Below, one piece after another: positions 9,542 to 18,025 of a stretch of 64,000 nucleotides of DNA. This DNA is from an uncultured Prevotella sp. (GTDB lineage Bacteria; Bacteroidota; Bacteroidia; Bacteroidales; Bacteroidaceae): positions 19,913-83,912 of the forward strand of contig URLI01000002.1 of assembly GCA_900548585.1 (NCBI GenBank), written 5' to 3'. Position 1 is the stretch's first letter. Every line of letters begins with the position of its first letter. A model generated the notes under the pieces. That model ran no database searches. It had not been told where the DNA came from and saw nothing but the letters and a program-made list of their open reading frames with translations. The translations under genes and the position numbers were made by a program.

Positions 9542-11719
9542 ATGAAAAAGATTGCAGCGAGCATTGTTTTCGCGGTCGCCTGCGCAAGCGCGTGGGGGCA
9601 GACAACAGTGAGTGGAGTGGTTAAGGATGCCGAAACGGGGAGACCCGTAAGGGATGCCTATATCCGTGTGGACAACAGCCTTGCAAAGGGAGTCACCAAC
9701 TCGGAGGGGCGGTTCCGCATAACCAACCTTCCCGACAAGAAACACAAACTGAGCATAACGCACGTGAGCTATGCGCCGATTTCCGTTTCGGCAAGCACGA
9801 CCGACGAGTTGAAGTTGACCATGAAACCGAGCGCGCAGAACATCGGGCAGGTGGTAGTCACGGGAACGGGAACACACCACAGGCTGAAGGACAGCCCCGT
9901 GCCGGTGCGGGTTATCACGGCTGACGAGATACAATCGACAAACGCGACCACACTCTCCGAGGCACTGCAGAAACTGTCGCCGTCGTTCACGAGCATGGTG
10001 AACGGACTGGGTGCGACGATAACCATGAACGCACTGACCAACGACTACTATATAATGCTCGTCAACGGGAAGCGCGTGACAGGCAATGACAAATGGGAGC
10101 GCGTGAACGTGGGCAACATCAAGCGTGTCGAGATCCTCAACGGAGCGGCGTCGGTGCTCTACGGAACGAACGCCATCGGCGGTGTGATAAACGTGATCAC
10201 AGACGACTCGAAGAACTCAGTCGAGGTGCGGAACGACTTCACGATGAAGAACAACGGGCGCCTCAGCGAGTCTGCCAACATCGACGTGCAGAAAGGCAAG
10301 TTCGGCTCGTTCTCGTCGTACAAGCACGAGGAGGCGGACACATGGCAGCTCTCGCCATACGAGGTGAACAAGAAGGGCGAGACCGTTGAGACAAACAAGA
10401 TCGCTTCCGCTGGCTTCCACGATGACGGCGCGACGCAGAAGTTCACATTCGACGCCAACGACCGCCTGTCGTTCTATGCCGAGGGCAGCTACTACCGCCA
10501 CAAGACCGACCGACCGGCAGAGGTGTACAAATATGACATAAAGCACGAGTCTTACGGGTATGCCTTCGGAATGAAGATGATGGCGACGGCAAAGTCGTAC
10601 ATCACGTTCGACTACAACACAGACATATACAACTCGAAATACGACTATTTCACTGATGTCAAGAACAAGAAGGGCGAGGTGACGATACCCAACGGCTCGT
10701 CGCTGACAAGAAGGCGCGACCGCTTCCACGAGGCGGCGCTCAAGGGGGTGTTCACGCTTGCCGACTGGAACAAGCTGTCTGTGGGCACGAGCTATCTGGT
10801 TGACGCGGTAAAGAGCCCGACCGAGAAAATCGACAAGAAGATGTCGAGCACGTTCGCAACGTTCGTGCAGGACGAGATGACGTTGAAATGCGGGTTCGGC
10901 GCACTGTTCGGAGTGAGGTATATCTACAACCAGAACTTCCACAGCTACGCAACGCCAAACGTGGGGCTGATGTACCGCGCCGGCGGGCTAAACCTGCGCG
11001 CCAACTACTCGATGGGCTACAAGACACCCACGATAAACCAGATGTACTTCACCGAGATGGCGAAGAACGCCGACAGGCTGACAATCGGCAACAAGAACCT
11101 GAAGCCCGAGAAGAACAACTACTACGGCTTCAACGCCGACTACCAGACATCGTGGCTCACCATCTCGGGCAACGTGTTCCTGAACAAGGTGCGCGACCTG
11201 ATCGACTATGTGACGATAGCAGAGGGCGACGAGGCAATGGCAAAGTACGGACACGAGACGGTGAGACAGCGCCAGAACGTAAACCGCGCCTCAATCTTCG
11301 GAGCGACGCTGGCAATGAACGCGAGCCTCGGCTACGGCCTCTCGCTGAACGCCGCATACACATACCTCAAGGCAAAGAACGACGAGACGGAAAAGCCCCT
11401 GGACAAGACGGTGAAGAACGCATGGACAATGGGGGCGCAGTATGCGCACTCATGGGGACTATACACGCTGCACGCCAACGTCAACGGGCGCATTTACAGC
11501 CGCCGCTACAGCACGACCTACGGATATGCGCCGCACTACAACATGTGGGACATATCAACACGCCACACCTTAAACCTGCGGAAACTGACGGTTGAGCCAG
11601 GCTTCGGCGTGGAGAACTTGTTCGACTGGACCGACGACCGCCCATACAACAGCAACTACGCCACGCTCAGCCCGGGACGCACGTTCGTCGTCAGCTGTGC
11701 GATAAAATTCAAATACTGA
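9542..11719 (+). CDS. TonB-dependent receptor with carboxypeptidase-regulatory N-domain (corrinoid uptake)
   Basis: 725 residues. It has a signal peptide (cleavage after about residue 20, AWGQ). A carboxypeptidase-regulatory-like beta domain follows (about 20-100; VSGVVKDAETGRPVRDAYI), then a plug domain (about 110-225, with VEILNGAASVLYGTNAIGGV) and a 22-strand-type beta barrel ending in the aromatic CAIKFKY typical of outer-membrane insertion. The riboswitch directly upstream makes a corrinoid, or a cobalt compound needed for corrinoids, the likely substrate. It plays the BtuB role but has a Bacteroidota-style extra N-domain. A second receptor and a CbiK lipoprotein follow in the same direction. 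Confidence 0.9.
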   Translation: MKKIAASIVFAVACASAWGQTTVSGVVKDAETGRPVRDAYIRVDNSLAKGVTNSEGRFRITNLPDKKHKLSITHVSYAPISVSASTTDELKLTMKPSAQNIGQVVVTGTGTHHRLKDSPVPVRVITADEIQSTNATTLSEALQKLSPSFTSMVNGLGATITMNALTNDYYIMLVNGKRVTGNDKWERVNVGNIKRVEILNGAASVLYGTNAIGGVINVITDDSKNSVEVRNDFTMKNNGRLSESANIDVQKGKFGSFSSYKHEEADTWQLSPYEVNKKGETVETNKIASAGFHDDGATQKFTFDANDRLSFYAEGSYYRHKTDRPAEVYKYDIKHESYGYAFGMKMMATAKSYITFDYNTDIYNSKYDYFTDVKNKKGEVTIPNGSSLTRRRDRFHEAALKGVFTLADWNKLSVGTSYLVDAVKSPTEKIDKKMSSTFATFVQDEMTLKCGFGALFGVRYIYNQNFHSYATPNVGLMYRAGGLNLRANYSMGYKTPTINQMYFTEMAKNADRLTIGNKNLKPEKNNYYGFNADYQTSWLTISGNVFLNKVRDLIDYVTIAEGDEAMAKYGHETVRQRQNVNRASIFGATLAMNASLGYGLSLNAAYTYLKAKNDETEKPLDKTVKNAWTMGAQYAHSWGLYTLHANVNGRIYSRRYSTTYGYAPHYNMWDISTRHTLNLRKLTVEPGFGVENLFDWTDDRPYNSNYATLSPGRTFVVSCAIKFKY

Positions 11720-11797
11720 TAAATACATGGTTGCCGAACCGCTTAATCACGGCATGTCACGGCAGCCCGGAAACAAAAAAGGATAAGGAGAAAAAAC

Positions 11798-13918
11798 ATG
11801 CGCAGAAAACTGGCTATGGCATTGCTCGCCTTGACAATAACGGCAACGGCACAGGTAAAGACCGACAAGGAAGTGGATCTTGACGAGGTCGTTGTCACCG
11901 GGACTGGCACGGAGCACCTGCTGAAGAATGCCCCAGTGCAGACAGAGGTGATAAGCGGAAAGCAACTTCGCAACTACGGAGCACGCAGCATATCCGACAT
12001 CCTCGGTATGCTGACGGCTTCGTTCGACTTCAGCGAGAGCGACATGGGCTCGAGGATGCAGGTGAACGGACTGGGAAACTCCTACATACTGATCCTCATC
12101 GACGGCAAGCGGATACACGGCGACAACGGCGGCGAGAACGACCTCGGGCTGATTGACCCGCACAACATCGACCACATCGAAATCGTCAAGGGTGCGTCAT
12201 CGGCGCTTTACGGAAGCGACGCCATCGCCGGGGTGGTGAACATCATCACGAAGAAACACAACGACGGGCTGCTCATGGAGAACTCCACGAGAGTGGGAAG
12301 CTACGGCGACGTGAGGCAGCACAACGGGCTGGGCGTGACGCTCGGCCGACTGCAGTCGTACACCAACTTCCAGTGGCAGCACAGCGACGGCTGGCAGAAC
12401 ACCTCGGTGGAGGATGTCAAGCAGACCGAGTTCCTGATAACCGACTCGCGGAACAAGACCGTCAACCGCCACACCAACTGGCAGATTGCCGAGCGGCTGA
12501 CATACAACGCGGCAAGGAACGTGCAACTCTATGCCGAGGGAAGTTTCTACTGGAAACGCATCTTCAGGCCGTCGGGGAAATACGCATCGGCAGACGTGCA
12601 TACGTTTGACATGATGTACCGCAACGTGTCGGCTGCCACAGGCGGCAAATGGAACATTTCGAAGACCGATTACATAACGCTGGACGTGAGCTGGAACCGC
12701 CACGCATACTACTACTTCTTCACAGACACCACGCTGACAGACGGATACTACAAAGGGCAGATGACACATTACTACCCGTATTTCCCCACACAGCAGCTGT
12801 TGCAGAGCGACCAGCAGCGCACAATAGCCGAGGCAAAGGGCGTGTTCTCGCTGCCATACAACAACCGCCTGTCTGCCGGACTTGAATACCGGTATGACTG
12901 GCTGAAGGCGCCAGTGAGGGTTGTTGACGGAAAGGCGAGCGACCAAAACCAGGCCGTCTTCGTGCAGGACGAGTTCGACATGCTGCCGTGGCTCAACATC
13001 AACGCCGGGCTGCGCCTGAACCACAACAAGCAGTTCGGCTTCCGCCTGACGCCGAAACTGTCGGCGATGGTACGCACGGGCGACCACCTGAAGTGGCGCG
13101 CGACATGGGGCAAGGGCTTCAAGGTGCCGACGACCAAGGAACTGCACTACCAGTATGTGAGGCAGATGCTCGGCACATACCTGTACCTCGGCAACACAGA
13201 CCTCAGGCCGCAGAGCAGCAACTATTTCTCCCTCGGTGGCGAGTATAACGGAAACGGGCTATCGGTAACGCTAACAGCATACCACAACAAGGTTGACAAT
13301 ATGATAACGCTCGTGACGATACCAAACTCGGAAGTGCCCGGAGAATACCTCACAAAGTATGACCCCATAGCCGTAAGGCAGTACCACAACATGGAGGACG
13401 CGAGGACATCGGGCATCGACTTCACCGCGCGCTACCGCATAAAGGAGTTCGGCATGGGCATAGGCTACAGCTATCTTGACACGCGGGCAAACCTCTACGA
13501 CAGCGAGAAGGAGACCCTCGTGAGGGTCATTATCGACGGCATGGCACACCACAAGGCAAACCTGTTCGCGACATGGAACCACACGTTCTCGCGCGACTAT
13601 GCGCTCGGCGTCGGCCTCTACGGCAAGATGTCGTCAACAAGGTTCTACCAGCTCAACGGAAACGGCAAGGGGTATAATATATGGAGACTGAACACCACCC
13701 ACGACTTCGGGCACGGCAAGACGATGAAATACCGTATCGAGGCAGGCATCGACAACATATTCAACTTCGTTGACCGCACGCCACATGGGCTGCACCTCGG
13801 GACAACGACACCGGGAACAACCATCTACGCCACGTTCACCGTGAAATTCGCGAAAGGCAAGAAAACCTCAAATAAGTTCAATTCTAATTTAAAACAAAAA
13901 GACTATGAAGAAGATTAA
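11798..13918 (+). CDS. TonB-dependent receptor (second in the B12-riboswitch operon)
   Basis: 706 residues: a short signal peptide (MRRKLAMALLALTITATAQ), a TonB-box-like acidic segment (EVDLDEVVVTGTGTEH, 26-41), a plug domain with VNGLGNSYILILIDGKRI and IVKGASSALYGSDAIAGVVNII, and a barrel. It lacks the carboxypeptidase-regulatory domain of its neighbour, so the two are distinct receptors, not a recent duplicate. The barrel continues to TIYATFTVKFAKGKK and then a polar tail of about 18 residues. Its last 14 nt overlap the start of the CbiK gene, which implies translational coupling. Substrate inferred from context: a corrinoid, cobalt chelate or tetrapyrrole. Confidence 0.9.
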   Translation: MRRKLAMALLALTITATAQVKTDKEVDLDEVVVTGTGTEHLLKNAPVQTEVISGKQLRNYGARSISDILGMLTASFDFSESDMGSRMQVNGLGNSYILILIDGKRIHGDNGGENDLGLIDPHNIDHIEIVKGASSALYGSDAIAGVVNIITKKHNDGLLMENSTRVGSYGDVRQHNGLGVTLGRLQSYTNFQWQHSDGWQNTSVEDVKQTEFLITDSRNKTVNRHTNWQIAERLTYNAARNVQLYAEGSFYWKRIFRPSGKYASADVHTFDMMYRNVSAATGGKWNISKTDYITLDVSWNRHAYYYFFTDTTLTDGYYKGQMTHYYPYFPTQQLLQSDQQRTIAEAKGVFSLPYNNRLSAGLEYRYDWLKAPVRVVDGKASDQNQAVFVQDEFDMLPWLNINAGLRLNHNKQFGFRLTPKLSAMVRTGDHLKWRATWGKGFKVPTTKELHYQYVRQMLGTYLYLGNTDLRPQSSNYFSLGGEYNGNGLSVTLTAYHNKVDNMITLVTIPNSEVPGEYLTKYDPIAVRQYHNMEDARTSGIDFTARYRIKEFGMGIGYSYLDTRANLYDSEKETLVRVIIDGMAHHKANLFATWNHTFSRDYALGVGLYGKMSSTRFYQLNGNGKGYNIWRLNTTHDFGHGKTMKYRIEAGIDNIFNFVDRTPHGLHLGTTTPGTTIYATFTVKFAKGKKTSNKFNSNLKQKDYEED

Positions 13919-15044
13919 ATTCCTGATGATTGCCATGATGGCACTCATCGCGTCGGCCTCGCTCACATCATGCAGCGACAACGACGACACAACAGGTGAC
14001 GGCACGTCGAACTACGACCGCTATCAGAAGTTTGTCACCGAAACTGTAAAGAAGCACAAGAAGAGTGACAAGGTCATCCTCCTCGTGGCATTCGGCTCAA
14101 CGTGGCAGCAGGCCTTTGACACATTCGACAAGACCAAGGCTGAATACGAGAAAACATTCCCCGATTACGACGTTTACCTCTCGTTCTCGTCGGCAATATG
14201 CATAAACAACGCACGTGCCGGCGAGCATGCCTCGGAGGGCGCGGAGGTCCGCGATTACTTCTCGCCGGAACACTGGCTGACAGCCATAGGGTTCGCAGGC
14301 TACAAGGAGATAGTTGTCCAGTCACTGCAGATCATACCAGGCGAGGAGTACCGCCGCGTGCGCGACTCCTACATAAAGGACTTCATGAACAACCACAATG
14401 CCAACTTCACAGACAAGTACATGAAGAGCATCGACAAGAAAGTGATGATCGGAACGCCGCTCATGGCAGAGGAGAGTGATGTCATGGAACTCGCCAAACT
14501 GCTACTGAAAGAAAGCGACATCAAGGAGGCACTGAAAAAGGGTGTCGTGGCATTCATGGGGCATGGAAACCCGGAGAGCTACGACTATTACGGAGCAAAC
14601 ATCCGCTACACCCAGCTTGAGAACACTTTGCACATACTGGAGCCGGGAAAACTTTTTGTAGGAACGGTGGACATGCCGAACAACTATGTTGAGGATGTTT
14701 ACAACCGCATGATGGCAAAAGGTGTGAAAACCGGAACAAAGGTGCAACTATACCCACTGATGTTCATCGCCGGCGACCACGCCCACAACGACATGTCTGA
14801 CCCGGATGACGAGGAGAGCTGGTTCAGTTTCCTAAACGCGAAGGGGCTGAAGACTTCCGCATACGTGAAAAACTACCCGAAGTCTGAGGCTTGCTGGAAA
14901 AAATACAAGGAGGGAGAAGACTACATCCCGGCACTCGGAGAGCGTTCGGCCGTCATCAAAATGTATATAAAGCACACGCGCGAGGCTATCGACAAGATTG
15001 CCAAGGGTGAGGGTCTTTCCACTCCGACGACAGAGTCGGAATGA
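13905..15044 (+). CDS. cbiK: CbiK-family cobaltochelatase, lipoprotein form
   Basis: 379 residues. CbiK inserts Co2+ into sirohydrochlorin in the early-cobalt route to B12. The core runs from KVILLVAFGSTW (56-67) through VVQSLQIIPGEEY (137-149) to FMGHGNPES (217-225). Unlike cytoplasmic CbiK, this one has a signal peptide with a lipobox (LTSC, Cys23), so it should sit in a membrane facing the periplasm. The family normally has a metal-binding His in the first motif (usually Leu-His); here it is Gln142. The second, His220, is kept. The gene overlaps the upstream receptor by 14 nt and is under the same riboswitch. It could metallate an imported tetrapyrrole, hold cobalt, or have changed function. 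Confidence 0.88.
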   Translation: MKKIKFLMIAMMALIASASLTSCSDNDDTTGDGTSNYDRYQKFVTETVKKHKKSDKVILLVAFGSTWQQAFDTFDKTKAEYEKTFPDYDVYLSFSSAICINNARAGEHASEGAEVRDYFSPEHWLTAIGFAGYKEIVVQSLQIIPGEEYRRVRDSYIKDFMNNHNANFTDKYMKSIDKKVMIGTPLMAEESDVMELAKLLLKESDIKEALKKGVVAFMGHGNPESYDYYGANIRYTQLENTLHILEPGKLFVGTVDMPNNYVEDVYNRMMAKGVKTGTKVQLYPLMFIAGDHAHNDMSDPDDEESWFSFLNAKGLKTSAYVKNYPKSEACWKKYKEGEDYIPALGERSAVIKMYIKHTREAIDKIAKGEGLSTPTTESE

Positions 15045-15106
15045 CAGTATGATGCCACGGCTCCGCAAGGACGCACCATAAAAATGGCAATGGCAGACAT
15101 TAAAAG

Positions 15107-15148
15107 AGGTAGGGCGCGCCTTTGATGGCATGCCCTACCTTATTTTTA
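15107..15148 (+). terminator. terminator after the receptor-CbiK operon
   Basis: A 9-bp stem (15107-15115 with 15132-15140) with a 16-nt loop is followed by a T-rich tract (tatttttatc). Confidence 0.82.
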
Positions 15149-15165
15149 TCCCAATCCCCACCGAT

Positions 15166-15196
15166 CAGTGTTGTAATGACCGGTTTGGGTTAAATA
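15166..15196 (+). repeat. dispersed intergenic repeat, copy 3
   Basis: The first 26 nt equal 6117-6142, and 15177-15196 match 5367-5386 at 19 of 20 positions. It lies between the CbiK terminator and the convergent Ntn hydrolase gene. Confidence 0.9.
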
Positions 15197-15217
15197 GGAA
15201 AGAGCGGGAGGGAAGCG

Positions 15218-16444
15218 TCACAAACCGAACAGATGATTATAACTGGCTGTGACATATCCGGAGAGCGACGCATATAGAGCATTCATTTCGTCTGCATCTA
15301 TCCTCCCGCGTTTGTACCATTTCTTTGTTACGCTGTCAGTGCATTTGAAAATCTCTTTCTCCACCGGCTCAAGCTGTTGCATGATGCCGTTGCCCTCCGC
15401 GTTGTACAATGCCTCCCAGTAGAAATACCGGTCGGAGCCGATTCCCTCGTGGAAAGCATATATACGCTCCTTCAGCGCATCGACCTTCTTGCCAAACACC
15501 GTCACAGCCTCGCCGTTGTCTGCGCGGTAGATTGCCGGCAGCCGTCGGTCGGCATCCTTCAGCCAGAACGGGAAGGCGGTGCTCACGGGTGGATAGCCGA
15601 GCACCGTCCACATCGTGGTGAGTTCGGCATTCTCACCAGGTTTCACGCCCTGCACTATCGCCGTGCATGACGTTCCGGATCGCGATATGAAATCCTGGTC
15701 TATGAACCACCCGGTCGTTTCCGGCTTGTTGTGTTTCCCGTCGCGCAGGTCGATGCCGAGTTTCGGGTTCACGAAAGAGCGCGCAAGCGACCCGAATATC
15801 CATTGCGGGGTGATTGACTCTGCTTGTGCCGCAATTTTCAGAGTTTCGTCGTCAGTCTGGTAACGCACATATCCCAGTCCCTCGTGTTCCTCGCCTGTGA
15901 AACTGAAGTTTGTGCGTGCAAGGTAACCTCCTGGTGCTATCTGTGGGTCGTTGGCATCGAAGTACTTGTATCCACGGGTGCTGACCTCGAACCATCCTGC
16001 CCCACCCTCTGCATCTATGACGCCGAAGTTGGCACACAGTCCGTCGAGGCTCGCCTTGTCAAGGAAATCCTTCATCTCGCCGACGGTGGCACATTCACCA
16101 AGCACGCGGAACATAAGGTTGCCGTTCTTGCCGCCAGGCTCCACACCGTCGACGGTCTTTTCAAGATTGAACGACTGTGTGTTCATTACCGAGAGTCCCT
16201 TTGTGTTCGTGCCAATCCACACATCCTCGCTGCTCCTTGCCCTGCAGTCGGCAATGCCGATGAAATCATATTTGGCGCCTCTGAAAAATTTCATGCAGTT
16301 CTGCAGGTTGTCAGTGTCGCGCACCTTCCAAATAAGCGGCCGCCCGTCGGCAGTCACCTTACCGGTTATCACTGCGGCCGTGCACGCACGTCCCGAAGCC
16401 ACGGCCAGCCACAACATTGCGAATATAAGCAAACACTTTCTCAT
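15218..16444 (-). CDS. secreted Ntn hydrolase, C45/AAT-like
   Basis: 408 residues. The signal peptide ends in SGRA just before Cys21 (ACTAAVITGK), so cleavage would expose Cys21 as the N-terminal nucleophile, as in Ntn hydrolases of the acyltransferase/linear amide hydrolase group. Supporting features are the early GRPLIWKVRDTD segment with its conserved Arg and Asp, ANFGVIDAEGGAGWFEV, and GGYLARTNF. Families of this type cleave amides such as penicillin V, bile-acid conjugates or acyl-homoserine lactones, or act in secondary metabolism. The substrate here cannot be read from sequence. It starts 20 nt after the hydratase beta-subunit gene and appears to be the last gene of the glutamate-fermentation operon, although its link to that pathway is unclear. 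Confidence 0.75.
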   Translation of the reverse strand: MRKCLLIFAMLWLAVASGRACTAAVITGKVTADGRPLIWKVRDTDNLQNCMKFFRGAKYDFIGIADCRARSSEDVWIGTNTKGLSVMNTQSFNLEKTVDGVEPGGKNGNLMFRVLGECATVGEMKDFLDKASLDGLCANFGVIDAEGGAGWFEVSTRGYKYFDANDPQIAPGGYLARTNFSFTGEEHEGLGYVRYQTDDETLKIAAQAESITPQWIFGSLARSFVNPKLGIDLRDGKHNKPETTGWFIDQDFISRSGTSCTAIVQGVKPGENAELTTMWTVLGYPPVSTAFPFWLKDADRRLPAIYRADNGEAVTVFGKKVDALKERIYAFHEGIGSDRYFYWEALYNAEGNGIMQQLEPVEKEIFKCTDSVTKKWYKRGRIDADEMNALYASLSGYVTASYNHLFGL

Positions 16445-16464
16445 AGCGACAAACAGATTAATTG

Positions 16465-17022
16465 TTATTCCATCCTGTACTTGCCAACTCCGGTCTTGTA
16501 CATGTCGTTGCCCTTGCAGTCGATGGCAACAATCACGGGCAGTTCCTCCACTGTCAGCCGCCTTATGGCCTCTGTGCCCAAGTCATCGAAGGCAATCACC
16601 TCGGCGTGCTTCACGCATTTCGCCATCAGTGCGGCTGCTCCGCCTATGGCTGCGAAATACACACCTGTATGCTTTTTCAGGGCATCGATCACCTCCTCGC
16701 TTCTCGAGCCCTTGCCAATCATCACGCGCAGCCCCTTCTCGATGAGCGTCGGTGAGTATGCGTCCATACGGCCGCCGGTGGTGGGTCCCACGGAGCCAAT
16801 GGGCTGCCCCGGTTTCGCCGGACACGGCCCGGCGTAGTAAACCACTTGCCCCGTGAAGTCGAAAGGCATCGGCTCTCCAGCCTCGAGCATCTCGCACATA
16901 CGCTTGTGCGCCGCATCGCGGGCCGTGTAGATTGTACCTGAGATATACAGCATGTCGCCAGCCTTCAGCGACTTTATCTTCTCGTCGGTGAAGGGTGCTT
17001 GCATTATTCTTTTTTCTTCCAT
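16465..17022 (-). CDS. class-I fumarase/mesaconase-type hydratase, beta subunit
   Basis: 185 residues, equal to the C-terminal domain of class-I Fe-S fumarases and tartrate dehydratases. It contains LKAGDMLYISGTIYTARDAAH, YAGPCPAKPG and the signature GPTTGGRMD. It pairs with the alpha subunit encoded 114 nt upstream to form a [4Fe-4S] hydro-lyase. Its place directly behind glutamate mutase and methylaspartate ammonia-lyase makes mesaconate hydration to (S)-citramalate the most likely reaction, though fumarate hydration is also possible. ATG 17022 (MEEKR) was chosen because the frame upstream is AT-rich leader. The symbol is left empty because the substrate is inferred. Confidence 0.88.
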   Translation of the reverse strand: MEEKRIMQAPFTDEKIKSLKAGDMLYISGTIYTARDAAHKRMCEMLEAGEPMPFDFTGQVVYYAGPCPAKPGQPIGSVGPTTGGRMDAYSPTLIEKGLRVMIGKGSRSEEVIDALKKHTGVYFAAIGGAAALMAKCVKHAEVIAFDDLGTEAIRRLTVEELPVIVAIDCKGNDMYKTGVGKYRME

Positions 17023-17136
17023 CTTTATCTTATTATTTTTCAGGCAGATGCCGGAAATCAACATCGCAAGTGCAGCAAATGATTTCAGTCACCTGCCTGC
17101 GTTGAACATATCCTTACCGTATTCTGTGCCGCCAGC

Positions 17137-17979
17137 CTACAGTTCGCCCTCCGCATGCCGTGTAGCGTGGCAGCCGATGTTGACGGAAACGGGCAGCCCG
17201 GCTATGTGGGTGGCATTGATGAGGATGTTCACTGCAAGCGCCGTGGTCGTGCCGCCGAAGCCGCATGGCCCTATGCCGAGTTTGTTTATCTCCTCAAGCA
17301 GCTCGCGCTCCAGTTGTGCCACGGTCTCGTTCTCGCTGTGGCTTCCGACGGGGCGCAGCAGGGCCTTCTTACTGAGGTAGGCTGCACGCTCCATCGTGCC
17401 TCCGATGCCCACGCCGACGATTATCGGCGGACATGGGTTGCCGCCAGCAGTCGCGATCGTGTCTGTGATGAATTTCTTTATGCCAGGAATGCCTGCGCTC
17501 GGTGTGAGCATCTTCAGTCCGCTCTTGTTCTCGCTCCCGAACCCCTTTGGCGCGACTGTGATGTGGAACTTGTCGCCCGGCACCATTTCATAGTGGATTA
17601 TCGCCGGCGTGTTGTCGCCGGTGTTCACGCGGTCGAGCGGGTCCTTCACCACCGACTTCCGCAGATAGCCCTTGGTGTATCCCTGCCGCACGCCCTGGTT
17701 TATGGCATCCTCGATGAAGCCGCCCGTGACATGCGCGTCCTGTCCCATCTCCACGAAGACCACCGTCATGCCAGTGTCCTGACAGATTGGGCATCGCTCG
17801 CTGCGTGCGATGTCGGCATTCTCAACTATAGTCTCTATTATCTGCCTGCCGAGCGGTGCCTTCTCAGACTTAGAGCGGCATTTCAGTTCGCTGTAGATGT
17901 CGTCTGACAGCACGTAGCAGGCCTCTATGCAGAGTTTCTCTACGAGTTGCGTTATCTCTGCTGCTTTTATCTCTCTCAT
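17137..17979 (-). CDS. class-I fumarase/mesaconase-type hydratase, alpha subunit
   Basis: 280 residues, the N-terminal (Fe-S) domain of two-subunit class-I hydro-lyases. Cysteines in RCPICQDTG (Cys63/Cys66), GGNPCPP and GIGPCGFGG can supply the three [4Fe-4S] ligands; VGVGIGGTMERAA is the usual glycine-rich motif. The start at 17979 (MREIK) is preferred over 18000 because a clear GGAAGG lies 8 nt upstream of it. With the beta subunit it would hydrate mesaconate, the product of methylaspartate ammonia-lyase, to (S)-citramalate. Class-I fumarases are known to accept mesaconate, so the operon setting decides the assignment. No citramalate lyase genes lie in the window. Confidence 0.88.
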   Translation of the reverse strand: MREIKAAEITQLVEKLCIEACYVLSDDIYSELKCRSKSEKAPLGRQIIETIVENADIARSERCPICQDTGMTVVFVEMGQDAHVTGGFIEDAINQGVRQGYTKGYLRKSVVKDPLDRVNTGDNTPAIIHYEMVPGDKFHITVAPKGFGSENKSGLKMLTPSAGIPGIKKFITDTIATAGGNPCPPIIVGVGIGGTMERAAYLSKKALLRPVGSHSENETVAQLERELLEEINKLGIGPCGFGGTTTALAVNILINATHIAGLPVSVNIGCHATRHAEGEL

Positions 17980-18025
17980 TTTATTTCCTTCCAATTTCAT
18001 GCCGGAACTCCGCGACTCCCAGGTG

